64,000 bases of DNA from Mycobacterium gallinarum (GTDB taxonomy: Bacteria > Actinomycetota > Actinomycetes > Mycobacteriales > Mycobacteriaceae). Of this stretch, positions 1 through 8,747 are shown one piece after another. Position 1 is the first letter of the stretch; every line of letters starts with the position of its first letter. The position numbers were made by a program, and so were the translations under genes. The stretch covers positions 4,712,001 to 4,776,000 of the forward strand of contig NZ_AP022601.1 in NCBI RefSeq assembly GCF_010726765.1. Reading direction: 5' to 3'. The notes beneath the pieces are model-generated. The model ran no database searches. It had not been told where the DNA came from and saw nothing but the letters and a program-made list of their open reading frames with translations.

Positions 1-237
1 GCGGCGCACTACGAGCGTGCCGACGACGGCGCGCGCATCGCGGTGCCGGAGAAACGCACGACGTGGGCGCTGCGCGAACTGGTGGTCCTGCACGAGATCG
101 CCCACCACCTCTGCGCCGCCGAACCGCCGCACGGACCCGAGTTCGTCGCGACGTTCTGTGAACTCGCCGGCGTGGTCATGGGTCCGGAAGTCGCTCACGT
201 GCTGCGCGTGGTGTACGCGAAAGAGGGTGTCCGATAA
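1..237 (+). CDS. Mycobacterial zinc-hydrolase-like protein, 3' part only
   Basis: The frame is open from the first base and stops at TAA 235-237, so only the last 78 residues are present. They contain HEIAHH (HExxH type), a zinc-metallopeptidase signature, followed by a conserved helix ending VYAKEGVR. This fits the small TIGR04338-type putative metallohydrolase family of mycobacteria and rhodococci, which is Rv0185 in the syntenic M. tuberculosis block. The substrate is unknown. The next gene starts one base after its stop, so the two are probably co-transcribed. The family call rests on the motif and gene order; the reaction is not known. Confidence 0.75.
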   Translation, partial: AAHYERADDGARIAVPEKRTTWALRELVVLHEIAHHLCAAEPPHGPEFVATFCELAGVVMGPEVAHVLRVVYAKEGVR

Positions 238-238
238 C

Positions 239-922
239 GTGTCCCGTGTGACCGAGCCTGATCCCCGCCCGGACCCCAAGGCGCTCGATCAGCTCTTCAA
301 CGCTGTTCTGCGCACCGAGGACGAGGCGCTGACCGCGGCGCGGGAGTCGGCGGACGCGGCGGGGATGCCCGCCATCGAGGTGTCGGCGCAACACGGGAAG
401 CTGCTGTACCTGCTCGCCACGGCGGCGCGCGCAACCCGGGTTTTGGAGATCGGCACGCTGGCCGGCTACAGCACCATCAACCTCGCCCGCGCCGTTGGGC
501 CGTCCGGTCGCGTCGTCACGCTGGAGTACGAACCCACCCACGCCGAGGTGGCTCGCCAGAACCTGGCCCGCGCGGGTGTCGAGGACCGGGTGGAGGTGAT
601 CGTGGGCGCCGCCCTGGATACCTTGCCAGTCCTGGCCGAGCGCGGCGAGGCCTTCGATCTGTCGTTCATCGACGCGGACAAAGAGAACAACGTCGCCTAC
701 GTCGAGTGGGCGATCAAGCTGGGGCGGCCGGGCTCAATCATCTTGGTAGACAACATCGCACGGTTCGGGCGGGTGCTCGAACCTGCGACCGATGACCATC
801 AGGCCCGCGCCGTGCGCGACATGCTGGAGATGATGGGTGCGCATCCGCGTCTGGACACCGCGGCAATCCAGACGGTGGGCACCAAGGGCTGGGACGGCTT
901 CGCGGTCGCGGTGGTCAGCTAG
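239..922 (+). CDS. Class I SAM-dependent O-methyltransferase (family 3)
   Basis: 227 residues from GTG 239, which has a purine-rich AAAGAGGG about 11 bases upstream and lies directly behind the previous stop. The fold is read from VLEIGTLAGYST (SAM-binding motif I), VTLEYEP (motif II acidic loop), DLSFIDADKENN (metal and catechol-type loop) and IILVDNIARFG. These are hallmarks of the catechol/caffeoyl-CoA-like cation-dependent O-methyltransferases. It is the positional homologue of Rv0187. It overlaps the convergent IclR gene by 8 bp. The natural methyl acceptor cannot be told from sequence. GTG 248 is an alternative start with poorer ribosome-site spacing. Confidence 0.88.
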   Translation: MSRVTEPDPRPDPKALDQLFNAVLRTEDEALTAARESADAAGMPAIEVSAQHGKLLYLLATAARATRVLEIGTLAGYSTINLARAVGPSGRVVTLEYEPTHAEVARQNLARAGVEDRVEVIVGAALDTLPVLAERGEAFDLSFIDADKENNVAYVEWAIKLGRPGSIILVDNIARFGRVLEPATDDHQARAVRDMLEMMGAHPRLDTAAIQTVGTKGWDGFAVAVVS

Positions 923-1592
923 CAAGTGATCGCGCACAGTCGCGCAGCGCGCTGACGATTCGTCGCTCGTTCGCGTCGAAGCGGTCGCTGGGTGCCGGCA
1001 CCGAGATCGCAACGATGTGCCCGCCGGTGGTCCTGGCGGCGATACCGGCCGCGGAGATCCCGGCGGTGTGCTCGTCGCGGTCGAACGCGATGTCGCTCAG
1101 CCCCGCGGACGGGTCGGTCAGCAGCTCGAGCGCGGCCTTGCCGTTGGCCGTGGTCTCCAGCGGGAACCGCACACCCACCGCCGAAACCGCCCGCAGCCGG
1201 TGCGCGGACTGCACCTGGTCGATGAACAACATCTGCTGACCCCGCAGCACGGACAGGTCCACCGTTTCGCCGGTCGTGCGCGCCAACCTGTCCAGCGTCG
1301 GCCGGAACTGCGTCGCGAGGCTCGCGTCGTCGGCACCGCCCAGCCCGAGCAGTCGTTCGCCAAGGCTGATCCTGCCCTCGTCGTCGATGCTCGCGAAACC
1401 GATCTCGACCAGTCCGACCATCAACCGTCGCACGGTGGATTTGGCCAGGCCGAGCCGCCCGCCCAGGTCGACCAGCCGAAGCTGGCCTGGTGACGCGGCG
1501 ATCTCGTCCAGGGCGGCCGCCGCGCGGCGTAACACCTGAATTCCGTCTGAACGCCCGGATTCAGATGGCTGATTCTCTTCCGCAGGAGCCAT
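915..1592 (-). CDS. IclR-family transcriptional regulator
   Basis: 225 residues from the ATG ending at 1592; the frame is open further upstream but this start follows a GGTGG. The N-terminal winged helix-turn-helix spans about residues 15-75 (LRLVDLGGRLGLAKSTVRRLMVGL split over the helices). It is followed by the IclR effector domain, with GETVDLSVLRGQQMLFIDQV and NGKAALELL, the usual positions contacting a small carboxylate or aromatic ligand. It is transcribed divergently from the flavin oxidase/PhlG-like pair across a 65-bp gap with repeated CGCAATG elements, so it probably regulates that pair and itself. The effector is unknown. IclR proteins often control aromatic degradation. Confidence 0.9.
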   Translation of the reverse strand: MAPAEENQPSESGRSDGIQVLRRAAAALDEIAASPGQLRLVDLGGRLGLAKSTVRRLMVGLVEIGFASIDDEGRISLGERLLGLGGADDASLATQFRPTLDRLARTTGETVDLSVLRGQQMLFIDQVQSAHRLRAVSAVGVRFPLETTANGKAALELLTDPSAGLSDIAFDRDEHTAGISAAGIAARTTGGHIVAISVPAPSDRFDANERRIVSALRDCARSLAS

Positions 1593-1609
1593 TCCACCAC
1601 TATATTGAT

Positions 1610-1644
1610 CCGCAATGCGGCTCACAATGATTCGCAATGTGAAT
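1610..1644. promoter_or_regulatory. Candidate IclR operator region (two imperfect palindromes)
   Basis: CCGCAATGCGG (1610-1620) is a 5-1-5 inverted repeat. ATTCGCAATGTGAAT (1630-1644) is a quasi-palindrome with the same CGCAATG core, 20 bp later, which is about two helical turns. Both lie in the 65-bp gap between the divergent iclR gene and the flavin oxidase gene. IclR-type regulators commonly bind such paired 12-16 bp palindromes, so this is the likely shared operator. No binding data are implied. Confidence 0.5.
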
Positions 1645-1657
1645 CTAGGAGGGCGAA

Positions 1658-2998
1658 GTGGTGGCACTACCGGCGGGGCGGCACTTCGCCCGGGGAGGCG
1701 ACGGGTACGAGGACGCCCGACGGTCGACGGTATGGAATCAACGCGTGCCGGATCGCTATCCGGCGATGATCGTGCAGGCTCACGACGACGACGACGTCAT
1801 CGCCGCACTCGCCTATGCGAAAGCCCACGATCTTCAGGTCGGGATCCGGTCAGGCGGACACAGCTGGGCGGCCAACCATCTGCGCGACGGCGGTCTGCTG
1901 CTCGATATGCACGGGTTCGACCAGGCCACCATCGACAAGGGCAAGATGCTCGCCGTGGCCGGCCCCGGCAAAGGTGGCAGCATCCTGGCGGCCGAACTCG
2001 AGGAGCAGGGCCTGTTCTTCCCCGCGGGCCACTGCAAGGGCGTGTGCATCGGCGGGTACCTGCTCCAGGGCGGATACGGCTGGAACAGTCGCGTCTACGG
2101 ACCGGCGTGCGAAAGCGTGATCGGTCTGGACGTGATCACCGCCGACGGCGAGAAGCTCTACGTCGACGCGGAGAACCATCCCGACCTGTATTGGTCGGCA
2201 CGAGGTGCCGGTCCAGGGTTCTTCGCGGTCGTCACGGCCTTTCACCTCAAGCTGTACCCGAAGCCGGCCGTCTGCGGCATGAGCCTGTACGCCTATCCAT
2301 TCGACTGCGCAGAGGAGGTGTTCACGTGGGCGCGTGACATCAGTGCCGACGTGGACCGCAGGGTGGAACTGCAGATCGTCGCCACCAGAACCGTGCGGGA
2401 CGCCGGGATCGACGGGCCCGCGATCGTGCTCGCGTCGCCGGTGTTCGCCGACACCGAGGCCGAAGCCGAGGAAGCGCTCGCCCTGTTGGGCACCTGCCCG
2501 GCCATCGATAAGGCACTGGTCAAAGTGCCCTACGCGCCAACGGATCTGCCCACTTGGTACACCGCGGTGATGGGCAACTATCTAGACGACCACCGCTACT
2601 CCGCAGACAACATGTGGACCTCGGCACCGGCGGCGGACCTGATGCCCGGCATTCGTCGGATCCTCGACACCCTCCCGCCGCACCCCGCGCATTTCCTGTG
2701 GCTCAACTGGGGGCCGTCACCGGCCCGGCAGGACATGGCCTACAGCGTCGAGGCCGAGATCTACCTGGCGCTCTACGGCGGCTGGATGGACGAGGCCGAC
2801 GACGACAAGTACGCCAACTGGCCGCGCGACAACATGGCCGAGATGGCGCATCTGGCCACTGGAATCCAGTTGGCCGACGAGAATCTCGGACAGCGTCCCG
2901 CGAAGTTCGCCACCGACGAGGCCATGGCACGGCTGGACAACGCCCGAGCCGAATACGACCCCGACGGCCGCTTCTACCCATGGATGGGACGGGTGTGA
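1658..2998 (+). CDS. FAD-dependent oxidase, berberine-bridge (BBE) type
   Basis: 446 residues from GTG 1658, with a strong AGGAGGG 4-5 bases upstream. The N-terminal FAD_binding_4 (PCMH) domain covers about residues 30-200, with RSGGHSW supplying the usual 8-alpha-histidyl flavin link. PAGHCKGVCIGGY has Cys at the position where bicovalent members make the second flavin bond. The C-terminal BBE segment appears as ARAEYDPDGRFYPW. Such enzymes oxidise alcohols, carbohydrates, phenolics or alkaloid-like substrates with O2. It overlaps the PhlG-like gene by one base (TGATG) and faces iclR, so oxidase plus C-C hydrolase probably act in sequence on an aromatic or polyketide-like compound (inference). 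Confidence 0.9.
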   Translation: MVALPAGRHFARGGDGYEDARRSTVWNQRVPDRYPAMIVQAHDDDDVIAALAYAKAHDLQVGIRSGGHSWAANHLRDGGLLLDMHGFDQATIDKGKMLAVAGPGKGGSILAAELEEQGLFFPAGHCKGVCIGGYLLQGGYGWNSRVYGPACESVIGLDVITADGEKLYVDAENHPDLYWSARGAGPGFFAVVTAFHLKLYPKPAVCGMSLYAYPFDCAEEVFTWARDISADVDRRVELQIVATRTVRDAGIDGPAIVLASPVFADTEAEAEEALALLGTCPAIDKALVKVPYAPTDLPTWYTAVMGNYLDDHRYSADNMWTSAPAADLMPGIRRILDTLPPHPAHFLWLNWGPSPARQDMAYSVEAEIYLALYGGWMDEADDDKYANWPRDNMAEMAHLATGIQLADENLGQRPAKFATDEAMARLDNARAEYDPDGRFYPWMGRV

Positions 2999-3777
2999 TG
3001 AGCGCCTACCTCGGTTACCGCGATGCCGACGGTGACACCCCGTGGGGCACGTACTTCAATCCCGAAATGGCCGAACTGCCAAGACATGTGGTCGTCGCGC
3101 TGGAGCACGGACCCCAGGCCGACCAGACGCTGCTCGGATTCGATTCCGCGGGAACGATTCTCGATGAGGGCTACCAGCAGACCGAGAACGGATACGGTCA
3201 GCTGCGCGGCGGCGGTTTCCAGGTGTCGGTGCGCACCGAGATGCCCGGCGTCACGCCCGCCATGTGGGACTGGTGGTTCGGCTGGCACGGCAGTGAGACG
3301 ACGCGCTACAAACTGTGGCATCCGCGCGCGCATGCGTCGGCGCGCTGGTCCGACGACGGCGGTGACGGCAGCTGGGTCGGCCGGACGTCGTTGATCGAGG
3401 AGTACCTCGGATCGTCGTACGCGAAGGCCGCGATCCAGTTCGTCGAACCGCAGGTGATCGGCCTGGAACCGACCCGCCTCGGCTCAGACGTCGCGGTGTG
3501 CGCACGGCTGGGATCGGCGGAGGTGCCCGTCGACATCGGCTGGTTCGTCCATCACATACGGTCCACCGCCGACGGCGCGGAGATGCGGTCCCGATTCTGG
3601 ATGGGCGGACCCCACATCGGCCTGCGGAAGGGAAATATGTTGGCTGACGCGGTGATTCGGCCCGTCGCCGCCCACCAGTTGCCCGATCCGCGCGATCTTC
3701 TCGTGCACTGCGCCCAGGAGATGAACCACCTGGCCGGCTTCCTGCCCGCGGTGTATGCCCAATTCGCGGGTGCATGA
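2998..3777 (+). CDS. PhlG-like C-C bond hydrolase (DAPG hydrolase family)
   Basis: 259 residues from an ATG overlapping the oxidase stop. PhlG removes an acetyl group from 2,4-diacetylphloroglucinol by Zn-dependent C-C hydrolysis. The key signatures are visible: DWWFGWHGSETTRYKLWHP with a His, an IEEYLG acidic segment, WMGGPHIG, and near the C-terminus HCAQEMNHLAGFLP, whose HxxxE matches the His/Glu zinc pair described for PhlG. All ligand positions seem kept, so an active metalloenzyme is likely. The true substrate is probably another acylated phenol or beta-diketone; no phloroglucinol synthase is seen nearby. It is translationally coupled to the oxidase and so under the same IclR control. 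Confidence 0.8.
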   Translation: MSAYLGYRDADGDTPWGTYFNPEMAELPRHVVVALEHGPQADQTLLGFDSAGTILDEGYQQTENGYGQLRGGGFQVSVRTEMPGVTPAMWDWWFGWHGSETTRYKLWHPRAHASARWSDDGGDGSWVGRTSLIEEYLGSSYAKAAIQFVEPQVIGLEPTRLGSDVAVCARLGSAEVPVDIGWFVHHIRSTADGAEMRSRFWMGGPHIGLRKGNMLADAVIRPVAAHQLPDPRDLLVHCAQEMNHLAGFLPAVYAQFAGA

Positions 3778-3803
3778 CATTCCGGTGTGTTATTGACACA
3801 GGT

Positions 3804-4331
3804 ATGCCCAGGACACGAGCCATCAGCGCAATCGGAGCATGTGCCACGTTGCTCGCGGCACCAGTAGCCCAGGCGGCACCCAGACCCGCGCCGCCGCTGC
3901 TGTACGGGTGGTACAACGTGTCCGTCGACTTCGCGCAGCAGACCTTCAACGGTCAGCCGACACCCATGCAGTCCAAGACTTTCCTCGTCGAATACACCGC
4001 CAACTGCGACGTGAACGGCTGCGTGGTGACAATGGACAACTCGGACGATCTGTCCCGCGACCCCGGCGCCCCACCGGTTTTCGAGTACCGATGGAACAAC
4101 GACCGCTGGGAAACCAGCAGCGACTATCCGTACCTGTGCGAACGCATGAATCCCGACAGCGCAGTGCAATCCGTGCGGTCGGACTACCTGATCCCGCGGC
4201 CCGATGGCAGCTTCTTCGGTCAGCGAACCATCACCGTCGAGGGCGCCGGATGCCCGGGTGAGGGGCCAGGAGTGCACTCGCTGCCGATCTCGGTGACGCC
4301 CGCCGATCCGCCGCCACCGCCCCCGCGCTAG
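3804..4331 (+). CDS. Small secreted mycobacterial protein of unknown function
   Basis: 175 residues from ATG 3804. A typical Sec signal peptide (Arg start, hydrophobic ISAIGACATLLAAPVAQA) ends in AQA|AP. The mature part is rich in Trp and Tyr, with paired Cys (NCDVNGC; YLCERM with GAGCPGEG) suggesting two disulfides, and it ends in a poly-Pro tail. It looks like the small exported beta-rich proteins common in mycobacteria; I recognise no enzyme motif. It starts 26 bp after the PhlG-like gene on the same strand, so it may belong to that transcript. Function unknown. Confidence 0.75.
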   Translation: MPRTRAISAIGACATLLAAPVAQAAPRPAPPLLYGWYNVSVDFAQQTFNGQPTPMQSKTFLVEYTANCDVNGCVVTMDNSDDLSRDPGAPPVFEYRWNNDRWETSSDYPYLCERMNPDSAVQSVRSDYLIPRPDGSFFGQRTITVEGAGCPGEGPGVHSLPISVTPADPPPPPPR

Positions 4332-4374
4332 CGAGCTCTCGTTTAGTACTTCGCCATTGGGGCACAGACCGCCA

Positions 4375-4785
4375 ATGGACTTTCGCTTCCGGCAGCGCAT
4401 GCCGACCGTCGAACGGCATATTCCTGCGCCGCCTGAGGTGGTGTGGAACGTTCTTGTCGACCTCGACCTGTGGCCGAAGTGGGGCCCATCGATCCAGCGG
4501 GCCGAGCTGGCGGAGGCCGGGCCGATGAAGTTGGGTTCGCGAGGCAAAGTGTGGACGGCGATCGGAGTCGCGCTTCCGTTCACGATCACCGAATTCGAAG
4601 AGAACCGCTGCTGGGCGTGGGAGGTGGCCGGCGTACGCGCCACGCGGCATGAAGTGTGGCCGACCGACGGTGGAACACGGTTGGCGTTCGCAGTCCGGTG
4701 GTGGGCGCCGGCCTACCTGTCGGTGTGCGCGGTCGCGCTGCAGCGGATCGACGGGCTAGCTACAGACCGCGCCGCCGGCGGCTGA
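4375..4785 (+). CDS. SRPBCC (START/Bet v1-like) family protein
   Basis: 136 residues from ATG 4375; TTG 4357 and ATG 4399 are alternative starts and no strong ribosome site decides. [25 protein letters not shown] is the classic N-terminal strand-helix of the polyketide-cyclase/SRPBCC fold (split here by the DLW helix), followed by [27 protein letters not shown] and a C-terminal long helix. The fold makes a hydrophobic ligand cavity; ligand and function cannot be told. The gene ends 30 bp inside the 3' end of the convergent ilvD gene. Confidence 0.75.
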   Translation: MDFRFRQRMPTVERHIPAPPEVVWNVLVDLDLWPKWGPSIQRAELAEAGPMKLGSRGKVWTAIGVALPFTITEFEENRCWAWEVAGVRATRHEVWPTDGGTRLAFAVRWWAPAYLSVCAVALQRIDGLATDRAAGG

Positions 4786-6492
4786 GCCGACGAGCTTGGT
4801 GTACTTGGCCAGCACACCGGTCTTGTAGACGGGCGGCAGTGGCTGGAAGCCGGCCTTGCGCGAATCGAATTCGTCCTTGTCGACCAACACGTCGAGCGTG
4901 CCGTTCGCGACGTCGAGGCGGATCTTGTCGCCGTCCTTGATGAACGCGATGGGCCCGCCGTCGACCGCCTCCGGCGCGATGTGTCCCACACACAGGCCCG
5001 TGGTGCCGCCGGAGAACCGGCCGTCGGTCATCAAGAGCACGTCCTTGCCGAGGCCCGCACCCTTGATGGCGCCGGTGATGGCCAGCATCTCGCGCATGCC
5101 GGGCCCACCCTTGGGTCCCTCGTAGCGGATGACCACGACGTCGCCGTTGGTGATCGTGCCGTCCTCGAGCGCATCGAGCGCGGCCCGCTCGCGCTCGAAA
5201 ACCCTTGCAGTGCCCTCGAACACGTCGGAGTCGAAGCCGGCCGACTTGACCACCGCACCTTCGGGTGCCAGCGATCCGTGCAGGATCGTGATGCCGCCGG
5301 TCGGGTGGATCGGGTTGTTCATCGCGCGCAACACCTTGCCGTCCGGGTCCGGCGGCTCGATGTGGGCCAGGTTCTCGGCCATGGTCTCACCGGTCACCGT
5401 CAGGCAATCCCCGTGCAGCAGACCGGCATCCAGCAGCGCCTTCATGACGACCGGCACGCCGCCGATCTCGTCGACGTGCTTCATCACGTGGCGACCGAAC
5501 GGCTTGACGTCGGCGAGATGCGGGACCTTCTGTCCGATGCGGGTGAAGTCCGCCAGTGTGAGTTTGACCCCGGCTTCCGACGCGATCGCCAGCAGGTGCA
5601 GAACCGCATTGGTGGATCCACCGAACGCCATCACCACGGCGATGGCGTTCTCGAACGCCTCGATCGTGAGTATGTCGCTGGTGGTGATACCGCGACGCAG
5701 CATCTCCACGACGGCCTCACCCGAACGACGGGCATATTCGTCGCGGCGCGAGTCGATCGCCACCGGCGACGCGCTGCCTGGCAGCGACATGCCGAGTGCC
5801 TCGGCGGCCGACGCCATGGTGTTGGCGGTGTACATACCGCCGCACGCGCCCTCACCGGGACAGATCGCACGCTCGATGATGTCGACGTCCTCGCGCGACA
5901 TCAGGCCGCGGGCGCAGGCGCCTACCGCCTCGAAGGCGTCGATGATCGTGACTTCTTTCTCGCTGCCGTCGGTGAGCTTCGCGACGCCCGGCATGATCGA
6001 GCCGTTGTAGAGGAAGACGCTCGCCAGGTTCAGCCGCGCGGCTGCCATCAGCATGCCGGGGATCGACTTGTCGCAGCCGGCGAGCAGCACCGATCCGTCG
6101 AGGCGCTCGGCCTGCATGACGGTCTCGACGCTGTCGGCGATGACCTCGCGCGACACCAGCGAGAAGTGCATGCCCTCGTGGCCCATCGAGATGCCGTCGG
6201 ACACCGAGATGGTGCCGAACTCCAGCGGGTAGCCGCCGGCAGCGTGCACGCCGGTCTTCACCGCCTGTGCGAGCCGCTGCAGCGACATGTTGCACGGGGT
6301 GATCTCGTTCCACGATGAGCCGACGCCGATCTGCGGCTTGGCCCAGTCGTCGTCACCCATGCCGACGGCGCGCAGCATGCCGCGGGCGGCGGTCTTCTCG
6401 AGGCCGTCGGTGACGTCGCGGCTCCGTGGTTTGATGTCGGGCGTCGACGAGCCGCCTGCGCGGGGAGAATCGGTCGTGGGCTGTGAGGGCAT
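4756..6492 (-). CDS. ilvD: Dihydroxy-acid dehydratase
   Basis: Converts 2,3-dihydroxy-isovalerate and 2,3-dihydroxy-3-methylvalerate to the 2-keto acids of valine and isoleucine synthesis. 578 residues from ATG 6492 (GTG 6519 would add nine). Fe-S and active-site signatures are [23 protein letters not shown] and [16 protein letters not shown], each with its cluster Cys, then [12 protein letters not shown] and [19 protein letters not shown] near the C-terminus. Length matches mycobacterial IlvD (about 575). It is the positional homologue of Rv0189c and divergent from the DUF305-ricR operon, so the CsoR/RicR palindrome lies in its upstream region too. The 3' end overlaps the SRPBCC gene by 30 bp. 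Confidence 0.97.
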   Translation of the reverse strand: MPSQPTTDSPRAGGSSTPDIKPRSRDVTDGLEKTAARGMLRAVGMGDDDWAKPQIGVGSSWNEITPCNMSLQRLAQAVKTGVHAAGGYPLEFGTISVSDGISMGHEGMHFSLVSREVIADSVETVMQAERLDGSVLLAGCDKSIPGMLMAAARLNLASVFLYNGSIMPGVAKLTDGSEKEVTIIDAFEAVGACARGLMSREDVDIIERAICPGEGACGGMYTANTMASAAEALGMSLPGSASPVAIDSRRDEYARRSGEAVVEMLRRGITTSDILTIEAFENAIAVVMAFGGSTNAVLHLLAIASEAGVKLTLADFTRIGQKVPHLADVKPFGRHVMKHVDEIGGVPVVMKALLDAGLLHGDCLTVTGETMAENLAHIEPPDPDGKVLRAMNNPIHPTGGITILHGSLAPEGAVVKSAGFDSDVFEGTARVFERERAALDALEDGTITNGDVVVIRYEGPKGGPGMREMLAITGAIKGAGLGKDVLLMTDGRFSGGTTGLCVGHIAPEAVDGGPIAFIKDGDKIRLDVANGTLDVLVDKDEFDSRKAGFQPLPPVYKTGVLAKYTKLVGSAAGGAVCS

Positions 6493-6536
6493 GAGAGCAG
6501 TATGCCTTCGGCTTTTCACCGGACAAACTCCTTTAG

Positions 6537-6563
6537 ATACCCCACAGGGGTATGCGGTACTCT
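6537..6563 (+). promoter_or_regulatory. ricR box: CsoR/RicR-type copper operator and probable -10 element
   Basis: ATACCCC-ACA-GGGGTAT (6537-6553) is a perfect 7-3-7 inverted repeat of the kind bound by CsoR/RicR copper repressors. TACTCT (6558-6563) is a plausible -10, placing the transcript start at about A6570, the first base of the DUF305 ATG, so the mRNA may be leaderless. The downstream operon encodes the RicR-like repressor itself, which fits autoregulation. Confidence 0.8.
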
Positions 6564-6569
6564 GATCTC

Positions 6570-7196
6570 ATGTCGCTTCGCACCACACGCCTCGCTGCCG
6601 TCTTCATAGCTATCTTCGCCGCCTTGTTTCTCACCTCGTGCTCGGGGTCCAGCGACCACACCGAGACGCACCAGGCGGACGAACCGGTCGGCACCGCCCA
6701 GCCCCCCGGCTTCAACGCCGACGACCACGCGTTCGCGACCAACATGATTCCCCATCATGAGCAGGCGATCGAGCTGGCCGCCATGGTGCCGGACCGCTCG
6801 ACCAATGCCGACGTCATCGCGTTGGCCGCCAAGATCTCCGCCGAGCAGGAGCCCGAGATCAAGGCATTGCGGGTGTTCCTTGTGCAGTGGGATGAAAATC
6901 CAGACGATGACGCGTCCCAGGGGGAACACGGAGCACACGGCGGCCACGGCGCGATGGCGGGGATGGTCGACGAGGCCACGATGACGAAACTCCAGTCGCT
7001 ACGCGGTACGGAGTTCGACACACTGTGGCTGCAGTCGATGATCAGCCACCACCAGGGCGCGATCGAGATGGCCAAGGCCGAGGTCGCCAACGGTCAGAAC
7101 GAGGACGTCAAGCGCATGGCCCAGACGATGATCGACACCCAGCAGGCCGAGATCGCCCAGATGGACCAGATGCTGAAAGGTGGGGGAAATGGCTGA
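6570..7196 (+). CDS. DUF305 lipoprotein, probable envelope copper-binding protein
   Basis: 208 residues from ATG 6570. A lipoprotein signal peptide ends in the lipobox LTSC. Two DUF305 halves follow, each with the ferritin-like His signature: MIPHHEQAIELA and MISHHQGAIEMA. A Gly/His linker (GEHGAHGGHGAMAG) and a Met-rich C-terminus (MAQTM..MDQMLKG) give further soft-metal ligands. DUF305 proteins such as cyanobacterial CopM bind copper outside the membrane. The gene lies directly behind a RicR palindrome and overlaps ricR by 8 bp, so copper-induced expression and periplasmic copper buffering are likely (inference from context). Confidence 0.88.
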   Translation: MSLRTTRLAAVFIAIFAALFLTSCSGSSDHTETHQADEPVGTAQPPGFNADDHAFATNMIPHHEQAIELAAMVPDRSTNADVIALAAKISAEQEPEIKALRVFLVQWDENPDDDASQGEHGAHGGHGAMAGMVDEATMTKLQSLRGTEFDTLWLQSMISHHQGAIEMAKAEVANGQNEDVKRMAQTMIDTQQAEIAQMDQMLKGGGNG

Positions 7197-7503
7197 CGAG
7201 GTCACCGTGGGCGACTCCGGGGCGCATGGCTATTCGGCCCAGAAGGAGAACTACGCCAAACGCCTGCGCAGGATCGAAGGTCAGGTTCGCGGCATCGCGA
7301 AGATGATCGACGAGGACAAGTACTGCATTGACGTGCTCACCCAGATCAGCGCCGTCAACAGTGCACTGCAGTCCGTCGCGCTCGGACTGCTCGACGAGCA
7401 CCTGGGGCATTGCGTCACCCAGGCCGTGGCCGAGGGCGGGGACGAGGCGGACGCCAAGCTGGCCGAGGCATCCGCTGCCATCGCCCGGTTGGTGCGTTCC
7501 TGA
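7189..7503 (+). CDS. ricR: Copper-sensing CsoR/RicR-family repressor
   Basis: 104 residues from ATG 7189 (AGGTGGGGGA just upstream; GTG 7180 is possible). The all-helical CsoR/RcnR fold is shown by KENYAKRLRRIEGQVRGIAKMI (in two helices) and the Cu(I) ligand set: Cys in KYCIDVL, then His and Cys in EHLGHC, the C-H-C arrangement of copper sensors. Apo-protein binds the G/C-tract palindrome and copper releases it. By position next to ilvD it corresponds to Rv0190 (RicR). The MFS gene that follows ricR in M. tuberculosis (Rv0191) is absent; the next gene is the L,D-transpeptidase. Confidence 0.92.
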   Translation: MADEVTVGDSGAHGYSAQKENYAKRLRRIEGQVRGIAKMIDEDKYCIDVLTQISAVNSALQSVALGLLDEHLGHCVTQAVAEGGDEADAKLAEASAAIARLVRS

Positions 7504-7652
7504 CGTAACGTTCGACCGCCTCAGGCGGATGAACACAGCAGGTCAACGTCATTGGTGGCGTGACGGTCGGGGTTCTGGCGACATGCAGATTTCAAAGACC
7601 GCCCGGCACGCTGTGCCACACTAGACGAAGTTATGCGACTGGGAGGTCACGT

Positions 7653-8696
7653 ATGCGGGAGCCGAAATTGAGGCGCCTATTCTCCGCCGTGCTGGCGGCC
7701 GGACTCGTCGGCGGGATGGTGCTGAGCACCCCATCAGCACTGGCTCAACCTGGCGTTCCGCCGCCACCACCGCCCGCGCCGGTCGATCCGGCCGCCGCAG
7801 TGGCACCCGCGCCCGGGCTGCCTCCGGCACCGCCTGCGGCCCCGGCCGCCTTCCCGCCCGGACCGCCCGCACCGGCTCCATTCGGTGCGCCTCTGCCGCC
7901 GGCCCCGCCACCGCTCTTTGGGCAGCCCCAGCCGATGGCGATCCCCGAGGGGACGCCGGAAGGGCAGAACCCGACGCCGTTCGTCGGGGAACCGCCGTTC
8001 CTGCCGCCGTCGTTCAATCCGACCAACGGTTCGATCGCCGGCGCCGCCAAGCCGATCTACATCAACTTCCAGCGGCCCATCGCCAATCGGCAGATGGCCC
8101 AGGACGCGGTGCACATCACGTCGGTGCCGCCCGTTCCCGGCCGGTTCTACTGGACCACCGACACGCAGCTGCGGTGGCGGCCGCAGGACTTCTGGCCGGC
8201 CGGTACCACCGTCTACATCGACGCCGCGGGCACCAAGTCGAGCTTCACCGTCCCCGAGCAGTTGGTCGCGACAGTCGACAACGCCACGCATGAAATGACG
8301 ATCGTGCGAAACGGTGAGGTGGAGAAGACCTTCCCTGTCTCCATGGGCAAGGAGGGCTACGAGACCAAGAACGGCACCTACTACGTGCTGGAGAAGTTCG
8401 CCGACATCGTGATGGACTCGTCGACCTACGGAGTGCCCGTCAGTTCTGCCGAGGGCTACAAGCTCAAGGTGCAGGACGCCGTGCGAATAGACAACAGCGG
8501 CATCTTCGTTCACAGCGCGCCGTGGTCCACCGGGGCGCAGGGCAACAGCAACGTCAGCCACGGCTGTATCAACCTGAGCCCGGCCAACGCGCAGTGGTTC
8601 TACGACAACTTCGGTAGTGGCGACCCTGTTGTCATCAAGAACTCCACCGGGATCTACAACAAACCGGACGGCGCCTCCGATTGGCAGATGTTCTAA
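7653..8696 (+). CDS. L,D-transpeptidase (YkuD), Rv0192 homologue
   Basis: Forms 3-3 cross-links in peptidoglycan, outside the membrane. 347 residues from ATG 7653, with GGGAGGT five bases upstream. A signal peptide ending SALAQ is followed by a Pro/Ala-rich stretch to about residue 100, then an Ig-like domain and the YkuD catalytic domain. [10 protein letters not shown] and [10 protein letters not shown] give the HxxxxxxxxSHGC(I)N motif with Cys305 as nucleophile. The C-terminal tail ends in GASDWQMF, as in mycobacterial Ldts with an aromatic cap. The 149-bp leader contains a short CCGCC-TCA-GGCGG hairpin (7516-7528) after ricR. Positional counterpart of LdtMt4 (Rv0192). Confidence 0.93.
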   Translation: MREPKLRRLFSAVLAAGLVGGMVLSTPSALAQPGVPPPPPPAPVDPAAAVAPAPGLPPAPPAAPAAFPPGPPAPAPFGAPLPPAPPPLFGQPQPMAIPEGTPEGQNPTPFVGEPPFLPPSFNPTNGSIAGAAKPIYINFQRPIANRQMAQDAVHITSVPPVPGRFYWTTDTQLRWRPQDFWPAGTTVYIDAAGTKSSFTVPEQLVATVDNATHEMTIVRNGEVEKTFPVSMGKEGYETKNGTYYVLEKFADIVMDSSTYGVPVSSAEGYKLKVQDAVRIDNSGIFVHSAPWSTGAQGNSNVSHGCINLSPANAQWFYDNFGSGDPVVIKNSTGIYNKPDGASDWQMF

Positions 8697-8710
8697 AGCA
8701 CCAACGCGAA

Positions 8711-8733
8711 AGGCCCCGACAATGTCGGGGCCT
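8711..8733. terminator. Bidirectional intrinsic-type terminator
   Basis: AGGCCCCGA-CAATG-TCGGGGCCT is a perfect 9-bp stem with a 5-nt loop, between the convergent L,D-transpeptidase (stop 8696) and zmp1 (stop 8748) genes. There is no real U-tract, as is common in mycobacteria. Confidence 0.75.
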
Positions 8734-8747
8734 CTTGCGTGCTGCGA

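Noticed and set aside
3787..3803. TGTGT-N5-ACACA with TTGACA just before the small secreted-protein start
   Set aside because: Five-base arms only, and TTGACA lies too near the ATG for a -35 of this gene. Chance is likely.
4981..6318. 445-codon open frame opposite ilvD
   Set aside because: Shadow of ilvD; composition is low-complexity Arg/His/Asp with no start signal.
7516..7528. CCGCC-TCA-GGCGG hairpin after ricR as a firm terminator
   Set aside because: Stem of only five pairs and no T run; mentioned under the L,D-transpeptidase but not called.
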